In this document: piece after piece, positions 56,232 through 64,000 of the stretch
Position numbering within the stretch: the first letter of the stretch is position 1
How the letters are laid out: every line of letters begins with the position of its first letter
Assembly (NCBI GenBank): GCA_947644715.1
Contig: CANSAP010000001.1
Location: forward strand, 83,922-147,921
Length of the DNA: 64,000 nucleotides
Direction: 5' to 3'
From: an uncultured Bacteroidales bacterium
GTDB taxonomy: Bacteria > Bacteroidota > Bacteroidia > Bacteroidales > Muribaculaceae
Translations under genes and position numbers: made by a program
Notes under the pieces: model-generated
The model's input: only the letters and a program-made list of their open reading frames with translations
Told to the model about the DNA's origin: nothing
Database searches by the model: none

Positions 56232-57229
56232 CTATTTTGAGTACTTTTCAGCCAGTTCCTTATACTTCTCTCCGATTTTCTCACGAAGCCATTGGGGTGA
56301 GAGTACTTCAACATCATTTGATAATGATCCAATCATCGCTTCTAACTCATAGTTTGGAATTACTTTGATGGAGACTGTACCCTCATCGTCAGAAACAATC
56401 TTCATCGAACCATGTATGGGTTTAGATTTGATGTAGGGATACTGATTCTGAGAGAAACGCAAGACTATGGTCTGGGGTTCCTCATCCGTAATGGTGCTCC
56501 AATGACATCTTCAAAATATTCGTTCCACTCAATTTCTGAATCTACATATTTTCCCTGTGCCGGCTTCATGAAGGTGATTCGGTCAAGAGGAATATTTGTG
56601 ATGACATTGAGACTATGGTTGAGTCCGAGAAGAAACCATCGGCTGTTATACTGCTTTATGAAGTATGGATGGATTACAAAGTTGCGAATGTCACCGTTAA
56701 ACTTCCGGTAGTCGATATAGAGGGTCTGCCTGTTGACGATAGCATTGAAAAGGTCTGACAGATATTTGGATCCTTCATAATAAGGGTTCTGGTCAAAACC
56801 GATGACATTCCTTTTCTGCCCTTTAAGCCGGAATTTATCTTCGAGATTTGAGAGTAGTTCCTCCATCCACTCAAACTGAGGCATCCCCTTGAAGCGGTTC
56901 AGCATAAAGATTGTCTCTTTAAGCTGCGCCATTTCAGTCTGGGAAAGTGGGCGCTTGTTGATGGTGAAGTTTTTATCATCATAACGATAATAGACCCGTC
57001 GGCCATCCTTGTGTCTAGCAATGGGCGCATCCCAACCTTCCGGACTTTCCATGAACGCTATGTCTTTCATCACCTGCCTGCGGTGTGCTCCATCCCTTAT
57101 ACCCTTGAAATTATAGATGGCTTCACAACATTCTTTGACAAGATCTTCAATATAGTATCTGCGGCCGAAGTTTGAGAAGCATCGGTCGAGAGCATGGTAG
57201 CGTATCTGGGGGTGGTTGTTGGTAGACAT
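56232..57229 (-). pseudogene. brxR: WYL-domain transcriptional regulator (BrxR-like), frameshift before the WCX domain
   Basis: The first frame (56465-57229, 254 residues) has an N-terminal winged-helix part (RRYYIEDLVKECCEAIYNF), the WYL domain (RQTLYIDYRKFNGDIRNFVIHPYFIKQYNSRWFLLG in pieces, about 165-205) and a stop just after GAPLRM. The second frame (from 56478) continues QTIVLRFSQNQYPYIKSKP and the WCX domain to 56232. One missing base near 56485 rejoins them into about 330 residues. BrxR proteins of this type repress BREX operons in other bacteria. It has its own promoter and lies just upstream of the brx genes. Confidence 0.75.
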
Positions 57230-57272
57230 GTTTGATAGTTTATGATGACAATCTATTAGTATAACCTGATTA

Positions 57273-57280
57273 CAAAGGTA
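57273..57280 (-). promoter_or_regulatory. Promoter -7 box of the WYL regulator gene
   Basis: TACCTTTG on the minus strand, a perfect TAnnTTTG match, 44 bases before the ATG at 57229. Confidence 0.65.
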
Positions 57281-57320
57281 TTTGTTATTTTTCAGACTAT
57301 TCGCATTGGAAGAAAGCTAA

Positions 57321-57360
57321 TCTTTCCCCAACATCAAGAAATTTAGATATCGGGGAAAGA
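57321..57360 (-). terminator. Terminator behind the porin pseudogene
   Basis: TCTTTCCCC and GGGGAAAGA form a 9-bp stem with a 22-base loop just past the porin stop; the flank is T-poor, so strength is uncertain. Confidence 0.5.
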
Positions 57361-57372
57361 ATGGGATGAGAT

Positions 57373-57946
57373 TCAGAATTCGTATCCGACCTTTATAGTT
57401 ACGGCTTCCGTATCGAGACGGCGCGAATCTCTGGTGTAGTTCATATTATGTCCGGGATTGGTAAAGTGTCCGAAAGTCTCGAACTCCAGTTGCTGGAAAG
57501 CATATCCTACGGAAACATTCACTGCCTGTCTTGCTGTAGTGGCAATTCTCAAACCTGCTGACGCGTTGACGTAGGCGCCACAGCCATTGTTTACATAGGC
57601 TCCTCCTTTAAGGTCAACGAATAGGAAGAATTTTTTCCTTCAAGAAGTTGAAGTGGAGATTGGCAAAGATTGGTATCCACATTGCTATCTCTCTTATCGA
57701 GGGCATATTCCATTCCCATAGTCTCATATTTCGATGAGAATTGGAATCCAAGACCAGCTCCCAAGAAAATATAGTGATTGAATTGATAGCCATGTGAGGT
57801 CTCGATTGAGAAACGACCGAAATCATAGTCACCGACACCGATTCCATAGCCGACTTCTGCAAAGCCACGATAACCTTTGCTTTGCTCTTGTGATAAGTCG
57901 TGAATGCTGCCATCACGACTGCAAGAAGTTGAATAATCTTTTTCAT
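57373..57946 (-). pseudogene. Outer-membrane beta-barrel (porin-family) protein, frameshifted
   Basis: The start MKKIIQLLAVVMAAFTT is a signal peptide; the expected barrel continues in other frames: GYRGFAEVGYGIGVGDY, NHYIFLGAGLGFQFSSKY, FLFVDLKGGAYVNNGCGAYVNASAGLRIA and the C-terminal VTIKVGYEF with the terminal Phe needed for outer-membrane insertion. At least two frame changes (near 57900 and 57640) break it. It is cargo unrelated to defence and decayed. Confidence 0.7.
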
Positions 57947-57961
57947 GAAGCTTAGATATGA

Positions 57962-58364
57962 TTATTTGTTACGATAGTCAATATTGCCAATCACATCATT
58001 GTCGGTGTAGCCAACAGGCAGTTCTTTGGTAAGTATGAAGTGCCATACGTGCTGTGTACCTTTCATGCTGGAAGATTCTGTCACCACGATAGCGTCTTTG
58101 TATTCCCAGTCTCTATCAGCCATATACTTAAATACACTCATCGAAGAGGCAAATGTATATTTTTTTGTCGGTCTCGCTATTGTAGATACACCCATTAGCG
58201 TTCTTTGCCTTATCAGCAATACCGAAGTCAACTATGGCATTGACATCATTCTTGAAGAGATTGTACTGAACGCACATAACTTCACAGTACACTTTGACTT
58301 TTCCATCTGCCATTGGCTCCTGGGCTTTCAGCACCCCGGCGAAAGCCAAGATGCAGACAATCAT
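57962..58364 (-). pseudogene. Secreted small protein of unknown function, frameshifted
   Basis: MIVCILAFAGVLKAQEPMADGKVKVYCEVM begins with a signal peptide; near 58150 the meaning moves to another frame, FASSMSVFKYMADRDWEYKDAIVV, and ends at GNIDYRNK. About 130 residues when joined. Possibly cut at its 5' end by the adjacent insertion sequence. I recognise no family. Confidence 0.55.
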
Positions 58365-58406
58365 TAGAATTAATTTCTACATCGCAATAGGATTTAGTTT
58401 AACTTA

Positions 58407-59299
58407 GAGTGTGTTTACTTTTAACTGATGTTTAACTATAATGATGCATAAAACCCTCAACCAGAAATGTCGATAGAAGAAAAAAGGATTTATTATGCAT
58501 ATAAAAATCTTCTATCAGACACATCTGACCGAGGGTCAATGATCTTATATAAACAAAGTATTCTTTGAAAATGATTGTCGCAAACGCAAATATTCCCTCC
58601 GCTCCATCTTTGAAGCAATCCTGTATCTGTTGGTTAGTGGTTGCCAGTGGCGTATGCTTCCCCAAGACTTTCCCAAGTGGCAATCCGTATACAAATTTTT
58701 CCGCAAATGGCGCGAGGATGGACGGATAGAACATTTCATCGAAAAAACTATCATGAGAATCCGCAGAAGTAGAAAACAAAATGTAACTCCATCTGTCGGG
58801 GCACTTGACGCTCAGAGTGTCAAATGGGGTAACCGCAAGAGCAACAATGGTTTTGACGCCAATAAAAAAGTAAAGGGCATCAAGCGAAGTATTGTTGTTG
58901 ACCGAAACGGATTCATTCTTGGTAGGCGCGTTGATTCTGCCGGCAGACATGATTCCAAACTTGCTCATGGACTTGTTGCAAGAACAAAATATGTATGGAT
59001 TACCATAAAGAAAGTCCTTGCAGACCGAGGTTATAAGGGTGAGATTGCGGAAGAAATCAAAAGAGATTTTGAGATAGAACTTGAGATAGCCAATACCCCG
59101 AACTGTACACGAGGGTTCACTCCGAAGCCTTTGCGGTGGGTTGTGGAGAGAACATTTGCATGGCTCGACGGATTCCGCAGACTCACTCGAAATTATGAGC
59201 AGACTGAGGAATCCGCAGAAGAGATGATTGACTTTGCAACTATCAAACTCTTGACAAAACATATCTAACGTTTAATCGCTGTTAAAAGTAAACAGACTC
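58407..59299 (+). mobile_element. IS5-family (IS1031-like) insertion sequence, copy 1
   Basis: 893 bases with 20-bp terminal inverted repeats (GAGTGTGTTTACTTTTAAC at the left, one mismatch at the right) and one transposase frame. The flanking triplets are TTA and TAA, so an exact target duplication of the TNA kind is not seen. Confidence 0.8.
58495..59268 (+). pseudogene. IS5-family transposase, inactivated by an early TGA
   Basis: 258 codons from ATG 58495, with one in-frame TGA at 58540-58542 (codon 16) where the second copy in this window has TGG. Otherwise complete: LLVSGCQWRMLPQDFPKW, VGALDAQSVKWGN (first Asp), VLADRGYKGE (second Asp) and RWVVERTFAWLDGFRRL (Glu) are the DDE triad regions. 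Internal restarts could give a shortened protein lacking the N-terminus; activity is doubtful. Confidence 0.82.
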
Positions 59300-59364
59300 T
59301 AAGATTTATGACGACAAAGTTATTATCCAACTGTGCATCCTATGTGCAAAGGTGGGCCTTTAAT

Positions 59365-60549
59365 GTAGATTCCAAATCGAAGTGCAAAATTTGAGACGGG
59401 ATTTACAGTAGCCGAACATTTCTCTCTCCTCGGGAGGGGATGCCCGAGCGGCGGGAGCGGCCGAGTCCGCCCCCAAGAGCGGACAGAGACAGGAGCAACT
59501 GGCAAAACAAAAAAAAGGAGACCGAAGTCTCCCTGAGATTAACTAATTTTGTTTTGCTAATGAACTATAAACAATTAACCTCGGAACCAAGGTCGCAAAT
59601 TTTCGCCTTACTGCAAAGAAAGACCCCGAGAAAAGAGATCGCCCAAATAGTTGGCTGCAGCAAGGCGACCATAAGCCGGGAGCTGAGAAGAAACTCCACA
59701 GAAAAAGGCAACTATCTGTGGAATAAGGCACATGCAAAGGCCATGGCACGGCGTAAACGCACCACATCCAACAAGAAACTGGATGATACCCTTGTATGGC
59801 GCATAAAAGAGCTGGTCAGGGATGACTGGTCACCGGAAGAGATAAAAGGCGTATTGAGCAAGGAAAACATCACTGTCTCAATACAGACAATCTATAACAT
59901 CATCAATGCTGACACAACCGGAGAACTGATGAAGCACCGGCGGCATCCCGGCTTCAAACGCAGGCAAAAAGGAACATGCAGACCGACTAAAGCCACCAAC
60001 ATAGCTAACCTCACAAGCATCCATGATCGCCCGGAGGAAGCTGATGGAACCCGCTTTGGCGACTTTGAGATGGATCTTATCGTTGACTCATACGGACATG
60101 CCATCCTTGTTCTTCTTGACCTCCTCACAGGCTTTGTGATGCTTGAGCGGCTGAAACATAGGAAGAAAGCAAAACCATTGGCAAAAGTCGTGATACGACT
60201 GCTTTACGGTTATCGCAAATGCCTGAAAACCATTACGACAGACAATGGCAGCGAGTTCGCTGCACACCTTAAAATCACGGCTGTACTCAGAATGAAAGGC
60301 ATGCCCGATGTCAAGGTATACTTTGCCGACAGCTATTGTTCATGGCAAAAAGATGCTGTTGAAAATGTCAATAAGCTGATAAGGCAATACATCCATAAAA
60401 AATCCAATTTCAATGACTTCTCGGACGAATATATACGGAATGTCGGTCGAAAATTGAACAGACGCCCGCACAAAAGACTTGGTTTTTCAACTCCAAAAGA
60501 AGAGTTCTTCAAACAAATCGCTAATTTTGCACTTGCCAGTTGAACCTAC
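59365..60549 (+). mobile_element. IS30-family insertion sequence
   Basis: About 1185 bases. Imperfect inverted ends share AAGTGCAAAATT about 16 bases in, and both ends begin GTAG/CTAC. The words AAGGTGGG and CCTTT appear on both flanks, so the exact borders may be some bases further out. The transposase gene is intact. Confidence 0.72.
59560..60543 (+). CDS. IS30-family transposase
   Basis: 327 residues from ATG 59560 (MNYKQLTSEPRSQIF); the frame is open further upstream, but that part is the GC-rich leader of the IS. An N-terminal helix-turn-helix (KEIAQIVGCSKATISRELRRN) is followed by the DDE integrase core: FEMDLIVDSYGHAILVLLD (first Asp), TTDNGSEFA (second Asp) and QKDAVENVNKLIRQ (Glu). 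All three catalytic acids are present, so the element may be active. Family length is normal. Confidence 0.9.
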   Translation: MNYKQLTSEPRSQIFALLQRKTPRKEIAQIVGCSKATISRELRRNSTEKGNYLWNKAHAKAMARRKRTTSNKKLDDTLVWRIKELVRDDWSPEEIKGVLSKENITVSIQTIYNIINADTTGELMKHRRHPGFKRRQKGTCRPTKATNIANLTSIHDRPEEADGTRFGDFEMDLIVDSYGHAILVLLDLLTGFVMLERLKHRKKAKPLAKVVIRLLYGYRKCLKTITTDNGSEFAAHLKITAVLRMKGMPDVKVYFADSYCSWQKDAVENVNKLIRQYIHKKSNFNDFSDEYIRNVGRKLNRRPHKRLGFSTPKEEFFKQIANFALAS

Positions 60550-60793
60550 AAGGTGGGACCTTTTATCTTTAGTAAGCATTTTCCTGGACGAATAGATACT
60601 AAAATCAAGAGAAATTCGTTATATTTGCAGATGGCAAGTGAGAACTTGTGGGCGATGACATGAGTGGTTCCGATGGTTTCGGCGGAGTAGAGCGATGAAA
60701 AGCGATGTAATGTGCCATAGGCGCGAATGTTGGAGTTGCGAAAAGACGTTCGGATAAATATTTGATCTTTAGGATATAAGAAAGAGTGTGTTT
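60550..60793 (+). promoter_or_regulatory. Right end of the island with a promoter-like box
   Basis: TATATTTG at 60620-60627 is a perfect -7 match reading toward the right repeat. Behind it are only tiny open frames (for example at 60632 and 60661), so it might drive a short peptide or an RNA, or be the remains of a promoter. Nothing more was identified. Confidence 0.35.
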
Positions 60794-60808
60794 CCCAAGT
60801 GGGACCAC
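60794..60808 (+). repeat. Right attachment site (attR core)
   Basis: CCCAAGTGGGACCAC, an exact copy of the tRNA 3' end at 19571-19585. The rest of the tRNA is absent here, as expected at the far end of an integrated element. Confidence 0.85.
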
Positions 60809-60816
60809 CATCAACT

Positions 60817-60862
60817 AAAGCACTGATTATTAGACTTAAAGCCTCTAAAATCAGTGCTTTTT
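60817..60862 (+). terminator. Terminator right of attR, probably the tRNA's original one
   Basis: AAAGCACTGATT and AATCAGTGCTTT form a perfect 12-bp stem with a 20-base loop, followed by more Ts. Before the island arrived it would have stood 9 bases behind the tRNA. Confidence 0.8.
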
Positions 60863-60936
60863 CTTCATCTTTTTGCCCGAAATGGCTTAAAAAAAGAGGA
60901 TATCTGCACAAAAACGATGATGTTTGCACAAGTGCG

Positions 60937-61999
60937 CTAGCATATCATATTGATAGCTTCCTGGAAGTCGGTTTCCCAATCGCCTCCCTCTTTGGAGTCG
61001 TCAATCTTGTTGATTACGACGTCGTGCTGTTCCTTGCCGTCAGGCGTGACGTAGAACGTCGAGAACCAGGCTTTGCCGCTGTTCTCAGCCCCGGTGAGGA
61101 AGTCAAGGATTGTCTGTTTCTCACGGACGATGCGCTCCTGTTGCTTTCGACGGTCGGTGATGCCCTCGGCACGGAAAATCGACTCCCAATATTTGGCGGA
61201 TATTTCGATTTGGTATTTTATGGGAGCGTGGTTTTTGAGCTTCGCTTCCTTGGCAATGCCGATGAGTTGCTTGATGTTGTACCATTTCCCCTTGAACAGT
61301 GCCGCGTAATAAGGTATGGGGTAATAGGTGCTATCCACTGTGGGGATGCGCGACACGACGGCGAACTTCCGGGTATTTGACCCTTTGGCGAGTTTGTCTT
61401 GCAGATCTCGCCACGGAGAAGCCGGGTCGAGCAGGTCGATTACCTCGATGTCGGAGCGAGAAGATACGACCTTGCGCAGTTGGCGTAAAGCACCGAGGGG
61501 ATTATGCCCGAAGCGTCAGCGGGGGCAAATCGACAGTAACAGGCTTCCTTTCTCAGAAGTCGCACAATCTTTGTGCCGTCTTCGTTGAGAATAAGCACTG
61601 ACACGGCGAAGCCAAAGTGCTTGAAATCCTGACTGACACCGAGGAAGTAAGCCGGGAGGTCGTTGTCAAGGAGGAAATCATCGACTTCATTCTTGACGTT
61701 GGCGGTGGCGACGCTGGTATCATACCGCAAGCCGGAGCCGTAGCAGACCTCGGCGTTAAAACATTGACAGGTGGCTAATGTTTCATCTTTCTCGACGAGC
61801 GAAAGAATATCGAAAGGCATTTGATTATTGCCTCCCCAGGGAATGTAAGAGAGTCTATCATCGACAATGGTAGGTATAATATCCACATCCTCACGGAACA
61901 CGGATTGCGAGTTACGGTGAAAGCGGCACGAGCGTTGAAGCCGGGCAGCTCTTCATCGGAGTTGAAATTGAGGATGTTGTCGGAAATAGAGAAGTCCAT
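60937..61999 (-). pseudogene. Phage portal-like protein remnant
   Basis: MDFSISDNILNFNSDEELPGF (from 61999) continues in a second frame as FREDVDIIPTIVDDRLSYIPWGGNNQMPFDIL and CYGSGLRYDT, then AFAVSVLILNEDGT-like sequence, and in a further frame as SRIPTVDSTYYPIPYYAALFKGKWYNIKQLIGIAKEAKLK ending abruptly at FQEAINMIC. At least two frame changes and a missing C-terminus. The pattern reminds me of portal-type proteins of Bacteroidetes phages, with low certainty. No other phage gene is nearby. Confidence 0.4.
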
Positions 62000-62208
62000 A
62001 CGATTACTGTTTTCAGCAAAGGTATGGACCTTATGACGGTTGCGAAAAGACGCGGTAAATAGTTAATCCCGAGTAATGGCATTGAAGAAATTATGTCCTT
62101 CGATATTGGAATTATATAATCCCCTATAAAAGGATCTCAATAGTTCATTTAGAGATTTCACGAAGGGGAAACACACTTTAGGGTGACAAATAAGTTTAGT
62201 ATACTCTT

Positions 62209-63002
62209 TTACAAACGAGCGAATAACACGTTCCTTTTTTCTTGAATAAGCATAATTCTCAGCATCTCGTTTTTTAAAGCTTGTGAGATAAGAAATCTAC
62301 GGTGTTCACTAATAGAATATTTTTCTTTAGCAGCCGCAATAGCTTCTTGCTCTTCTTCCATATAAGCTCTTCGTTCGAAATCCACTCTTAGGGCAGAATA
62401 TGAGCACCACCCATGATCCCTATACACCTCTCCACCTACAATAGGAAATAATGAATTAATGTAGCCATCTTCAAAGGTAGTACATTTTTTTTCGATATAG
62501 TAATAATCGTCCTTTCCTGGTCGACTATGATAGAATTCTTCATTAAAAATTTCAAATGATTCTATTACTTTATTGAAATCATGCGTAGTAATGTATTCAT
62601 CAACGCTTAACAACAATGCATCATAATCTTGCTCATTGGGTTTTTCAAAAAAGGTTTCAAATTGGGTTTTTCAAAAAAGGTTTCAATAAGTTCTCTTTCT
62701 TCATCAGTGTAACGCCAATCAGCGTAGATTCTCAATGGTGTCTTGTGATACACTATAAACTGATAGCCACTTCCATTGTTCACTATAAAACTATCACTTT
62801 CTTTTAGTGCTATTTTGGGCACGCATAATCCTCCTTTCTCTTTGTAAAGGTAAGAATCGTAATCATCCCTGTTCAGACCTCTAAGATTTTTAAAGTATGC
62901 AAACTTGGTAATAGGAACCATATATGAAATGATATCATCCTTTTTATCTTCAAAAAAGATAATCTGCCCAATTTCGATATTCTTCAAAACATTTTTTTGC
63001 AA
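62209..63002 (-). pseudogene. Unknown protein, disrupted by a 26-bp tandem duplication
   Basis: The first frame (62607-63002) begins MQKNVLKNIEIGQIIFFEDKKDD and reaches LIETFFEKPN; removing one copy of the 26-bp duplication lets it continue EQDYDALLLSVDEYITTHDF and on to 62209, giving an intact gene of 255 residues. No known motif; aromatic and acidic in composition, of the kind seen in immunity or bacteriocin-associated proteins, but that is not evidence. It is followed by no partner gene on its strand. Confidence 0.6.
62635..62686. repeat. 26-bp perfect tandem duplication
   Basis: Two exact adjacent copies (62635-62660 and 62661-62686). The length is not a multiple of three, so it shifts the reading frame of the gene it lies in. 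No base differs between copies, which suggests a recent event. Confidence 0.92.
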
Positions 63003-63008
63003 ATCTAA

Positions 63009-63899
63009 GTGAATGTTTAAAAATAAAAGTTTCGTAAAGTAAAAGGCACTAACAAACCCTCAATCAGGGTGTTAATAGAAGAAAAGGAGTTATCATGCAT
63101 ATAAAAATCTTCTATCAAACACATCTGACCGAGGGTCAATGGTCTTATATTAACAAAGTATTCTTTGAAAATGATTGCCGCAAACGCAAATATTCCTTAC
63201 GTTCCATTTTTGAGGCAGTCCTGTACATCCTTGTTGGAGGCTGTCAATGGAGAATGTTGCCACACGATATGCCGCCTTGGCAGGACGTCTATTACTTCTT
63301 CCGCAAATGGAGAGAGGAAGGCCATGTGGAACATATCCTCCAAAGGCTTGTCCGTAAAATTCGTCGGAAAAGGGGACAACACGAAAGTCCATCTGTAGGA
63401 GCGCTGGATTCCCAAAGCGTAAAATGGGGCAATCGAAAGAGTATCAATGGTTTTGATGCAAATAAGAAAGTGAAAGGAATCAAAAGACATATAACAGTTA
63501 ATCCCAACGGCTTCCCATTGGGACGCATTGTGACCCATGCCGGTGTACATGATACCAAAGCAATAAAACAGCTTTGCGAACAAACGCATTTTGGTTGGGA
63601 GAGACTGGACAAGCTACTTATCGATCGTGGCTATCGCGGAGATGTTGCCGTAGATATCAAGAAGGAATTCGCTATTAATATAGAGATATCCAATACTCCG
63701 AACGGTACAAAAGGATTCGTTCCTAAGCCTCTCTGATGGGTGGTGGAAAGAACTTTCGCATGGCTCGATGGATTCAGAAGACTTGCTCGCAACTACGAAC
63801 AAACTACTGAATCTGCAGAGGAATTTATTGATTTCGCCGCGATTAGCCTATTGATTAAGTACATCTAACAATACGAAACTTTTATTTTTAAACATTCAC
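63009..63899 (+). mobile_element. IS5-family (IS1031-like) insertion sequence, copy 2
   Basis: 891 bases with long terminal inverted repeats (about 27 bases, starting TGAATGTTTAAAAATAAAAG one base in) and TAA on both sides, a 3-bp target duplication typical of the IS1031 group. The transposase is related to copy 1 but the ends differ, so these are two different elements of one subgroup. Confidence 0.85.
63095..63868 (+). pseudogene. IS5-family transposase, inactivated by a late TGA
   Basis: 258 codons from ATG 63095. A TGA at 63734-63736 stands where copy 1 has CGG, directly before WVVERTFAWLDGFRRL, which carries the catalytic Glu. The truncated product of 213 residues keeps both Asp regions (GALDSQSVKWGN and LIDRGYRGD) but lacks the Glu, so it should be inactive. 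The frame is open again to the TAA at 63868. Confidence 0.85.
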
Positions 63900-63903
63900 T
63901 AAG

Positions 63904-64000
63904 AGAGTGTCTAAAAATATATGTTAAGACAGAGGCGGCTGATTTTTAGGGAAATCGCATCTAAGGAGAGGGAGCATAGCGGGCTATGTGACCGATCCGC
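63904..64000. other. Start of a repeated element at the window edge
   Basis: From 63904 the sequence matches, in inverse orientation and with a 2-base gap, the 36-bp palindrome at 9934-9969, then continues into sequence with internal inverted parts up to the window end. It may be the end of another insertion sequence; the window stops before this can be judged. Confidence 0.35.

Larger units (their letters stand above)
19571..60808. mobile_element. 41-kb tRNA-integrated defence island
   Basis: Bounded by the 15-bp direct repeats at the tRNA 3' end and at 60794. Inside are an integrase gene next to the left repeat, two excisionase-type helix-turn-helix genes, the BREX and TerY-type gene train, decayed genes and two insertion sequences. 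Base composition is clearly AT-richer than the flanking housekeeping genes. There is no relaxase, coupling protein, conjugation or phage structural gene inside, and the integrase is broken, so the element looks immobilised. Confidence 0.8.

Noticed and set aside
58432..59262. A 276-codon minus-strand frame across IS copy 1
   Set aside because: The plus strand encodes the DDE transposase with a single stop; the antisense frame is a shadow.
19571..60808. Integrative conjugative element or prophage
   Set aside because: No relaxase, coupling protein, conjugation, capsid or lysis genes lie between the repeats; only integrase and excisionase-type genes.

Overview
The window looks like a chromosome segment from a Bacteroidales gut bacterium, plausibly the Muribaculaceae/Bacteroides side of the order. 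The reasons are the protein types (CCDC81-type HU plus SPOR protein, Bacteroides-style tyrosine integrase, IS1031-like and IS30-like transposases) and the repeated promoter box TAnnTTTG, seen before the CAT tRNA, purH, the HU-SPOR gene and the brx genes. No database search was possible, so the taxon is an inference.

Left part (1-19584), ordinary GC-richer chromosome: a nitroimidazole-reductase-like flavoprotein fragment and an SMR exporter, a secreted TPR protein downstream of gyrA, clpC, an HU/SPOR membrane protein, a second secreted TPR protein, purH, then the cell-shape cluster mreB-mreC-mreD-mrdA-rodA followed by a polyprenyl diphosphate synthase and tatD. A helicase tail remnant and a tRNA with a CAT anticodon close this part.

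Central part (19571-60808), a roughly 41-kb AT-richer island flanked by a 15-bp direct repeat (CCCAAGTGGGACCAC). One copy is the 3' end of the tRNA. Next to it lies a tyrosine integrase gene broken by at least three frameshifts. From 57.2 kb down to 22.4 kb almost everything is on the minus strand in tightly packed order: a WYL regulator (BrxR-like, frameshifted), an XRE regulator (frameshifted), brxA, brxB, brxC, a Schlafen/AlbA_2 protein, pglX, a SIR2 protein, pglZ, brxL, then a TerY-type phosphosignalling module (zinc ribbon, protein kinase, vWA, PP2C phosphatase), a frameshifted gene, a zinc/PH-like protein, an SF1 helicase, a small WYL-like protein, an ADP-ribosylglycohydrolase-like protein, a wrecked OLD-ATPase/UvrD pair (Gabija-like) and a CoiA/DUF6035-like nuclease candidate. 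The BREX type I core is intact while its regulators and several neighbours are broken. The best candidate for an undescribed system is the fusion, in one continuous gene train, of type I BREX with a TerY-P kinase/phosphatase/vWA module, a SIR2 NAD-binding effector and an ADP-ribosyl-hydrolase-like protein.

Right part: decayed porin and secreted-protein genes, an IS5/IS1031-like copy and an IS30-like element lie inside the island. Past the right repeat are a terminator that probably once served the tRNA, a portal-like phage gene remnant, a gene killed by a 26-bp tandem duplication, a second IS1031-like copy, and the start of another repeated element at the window edge.
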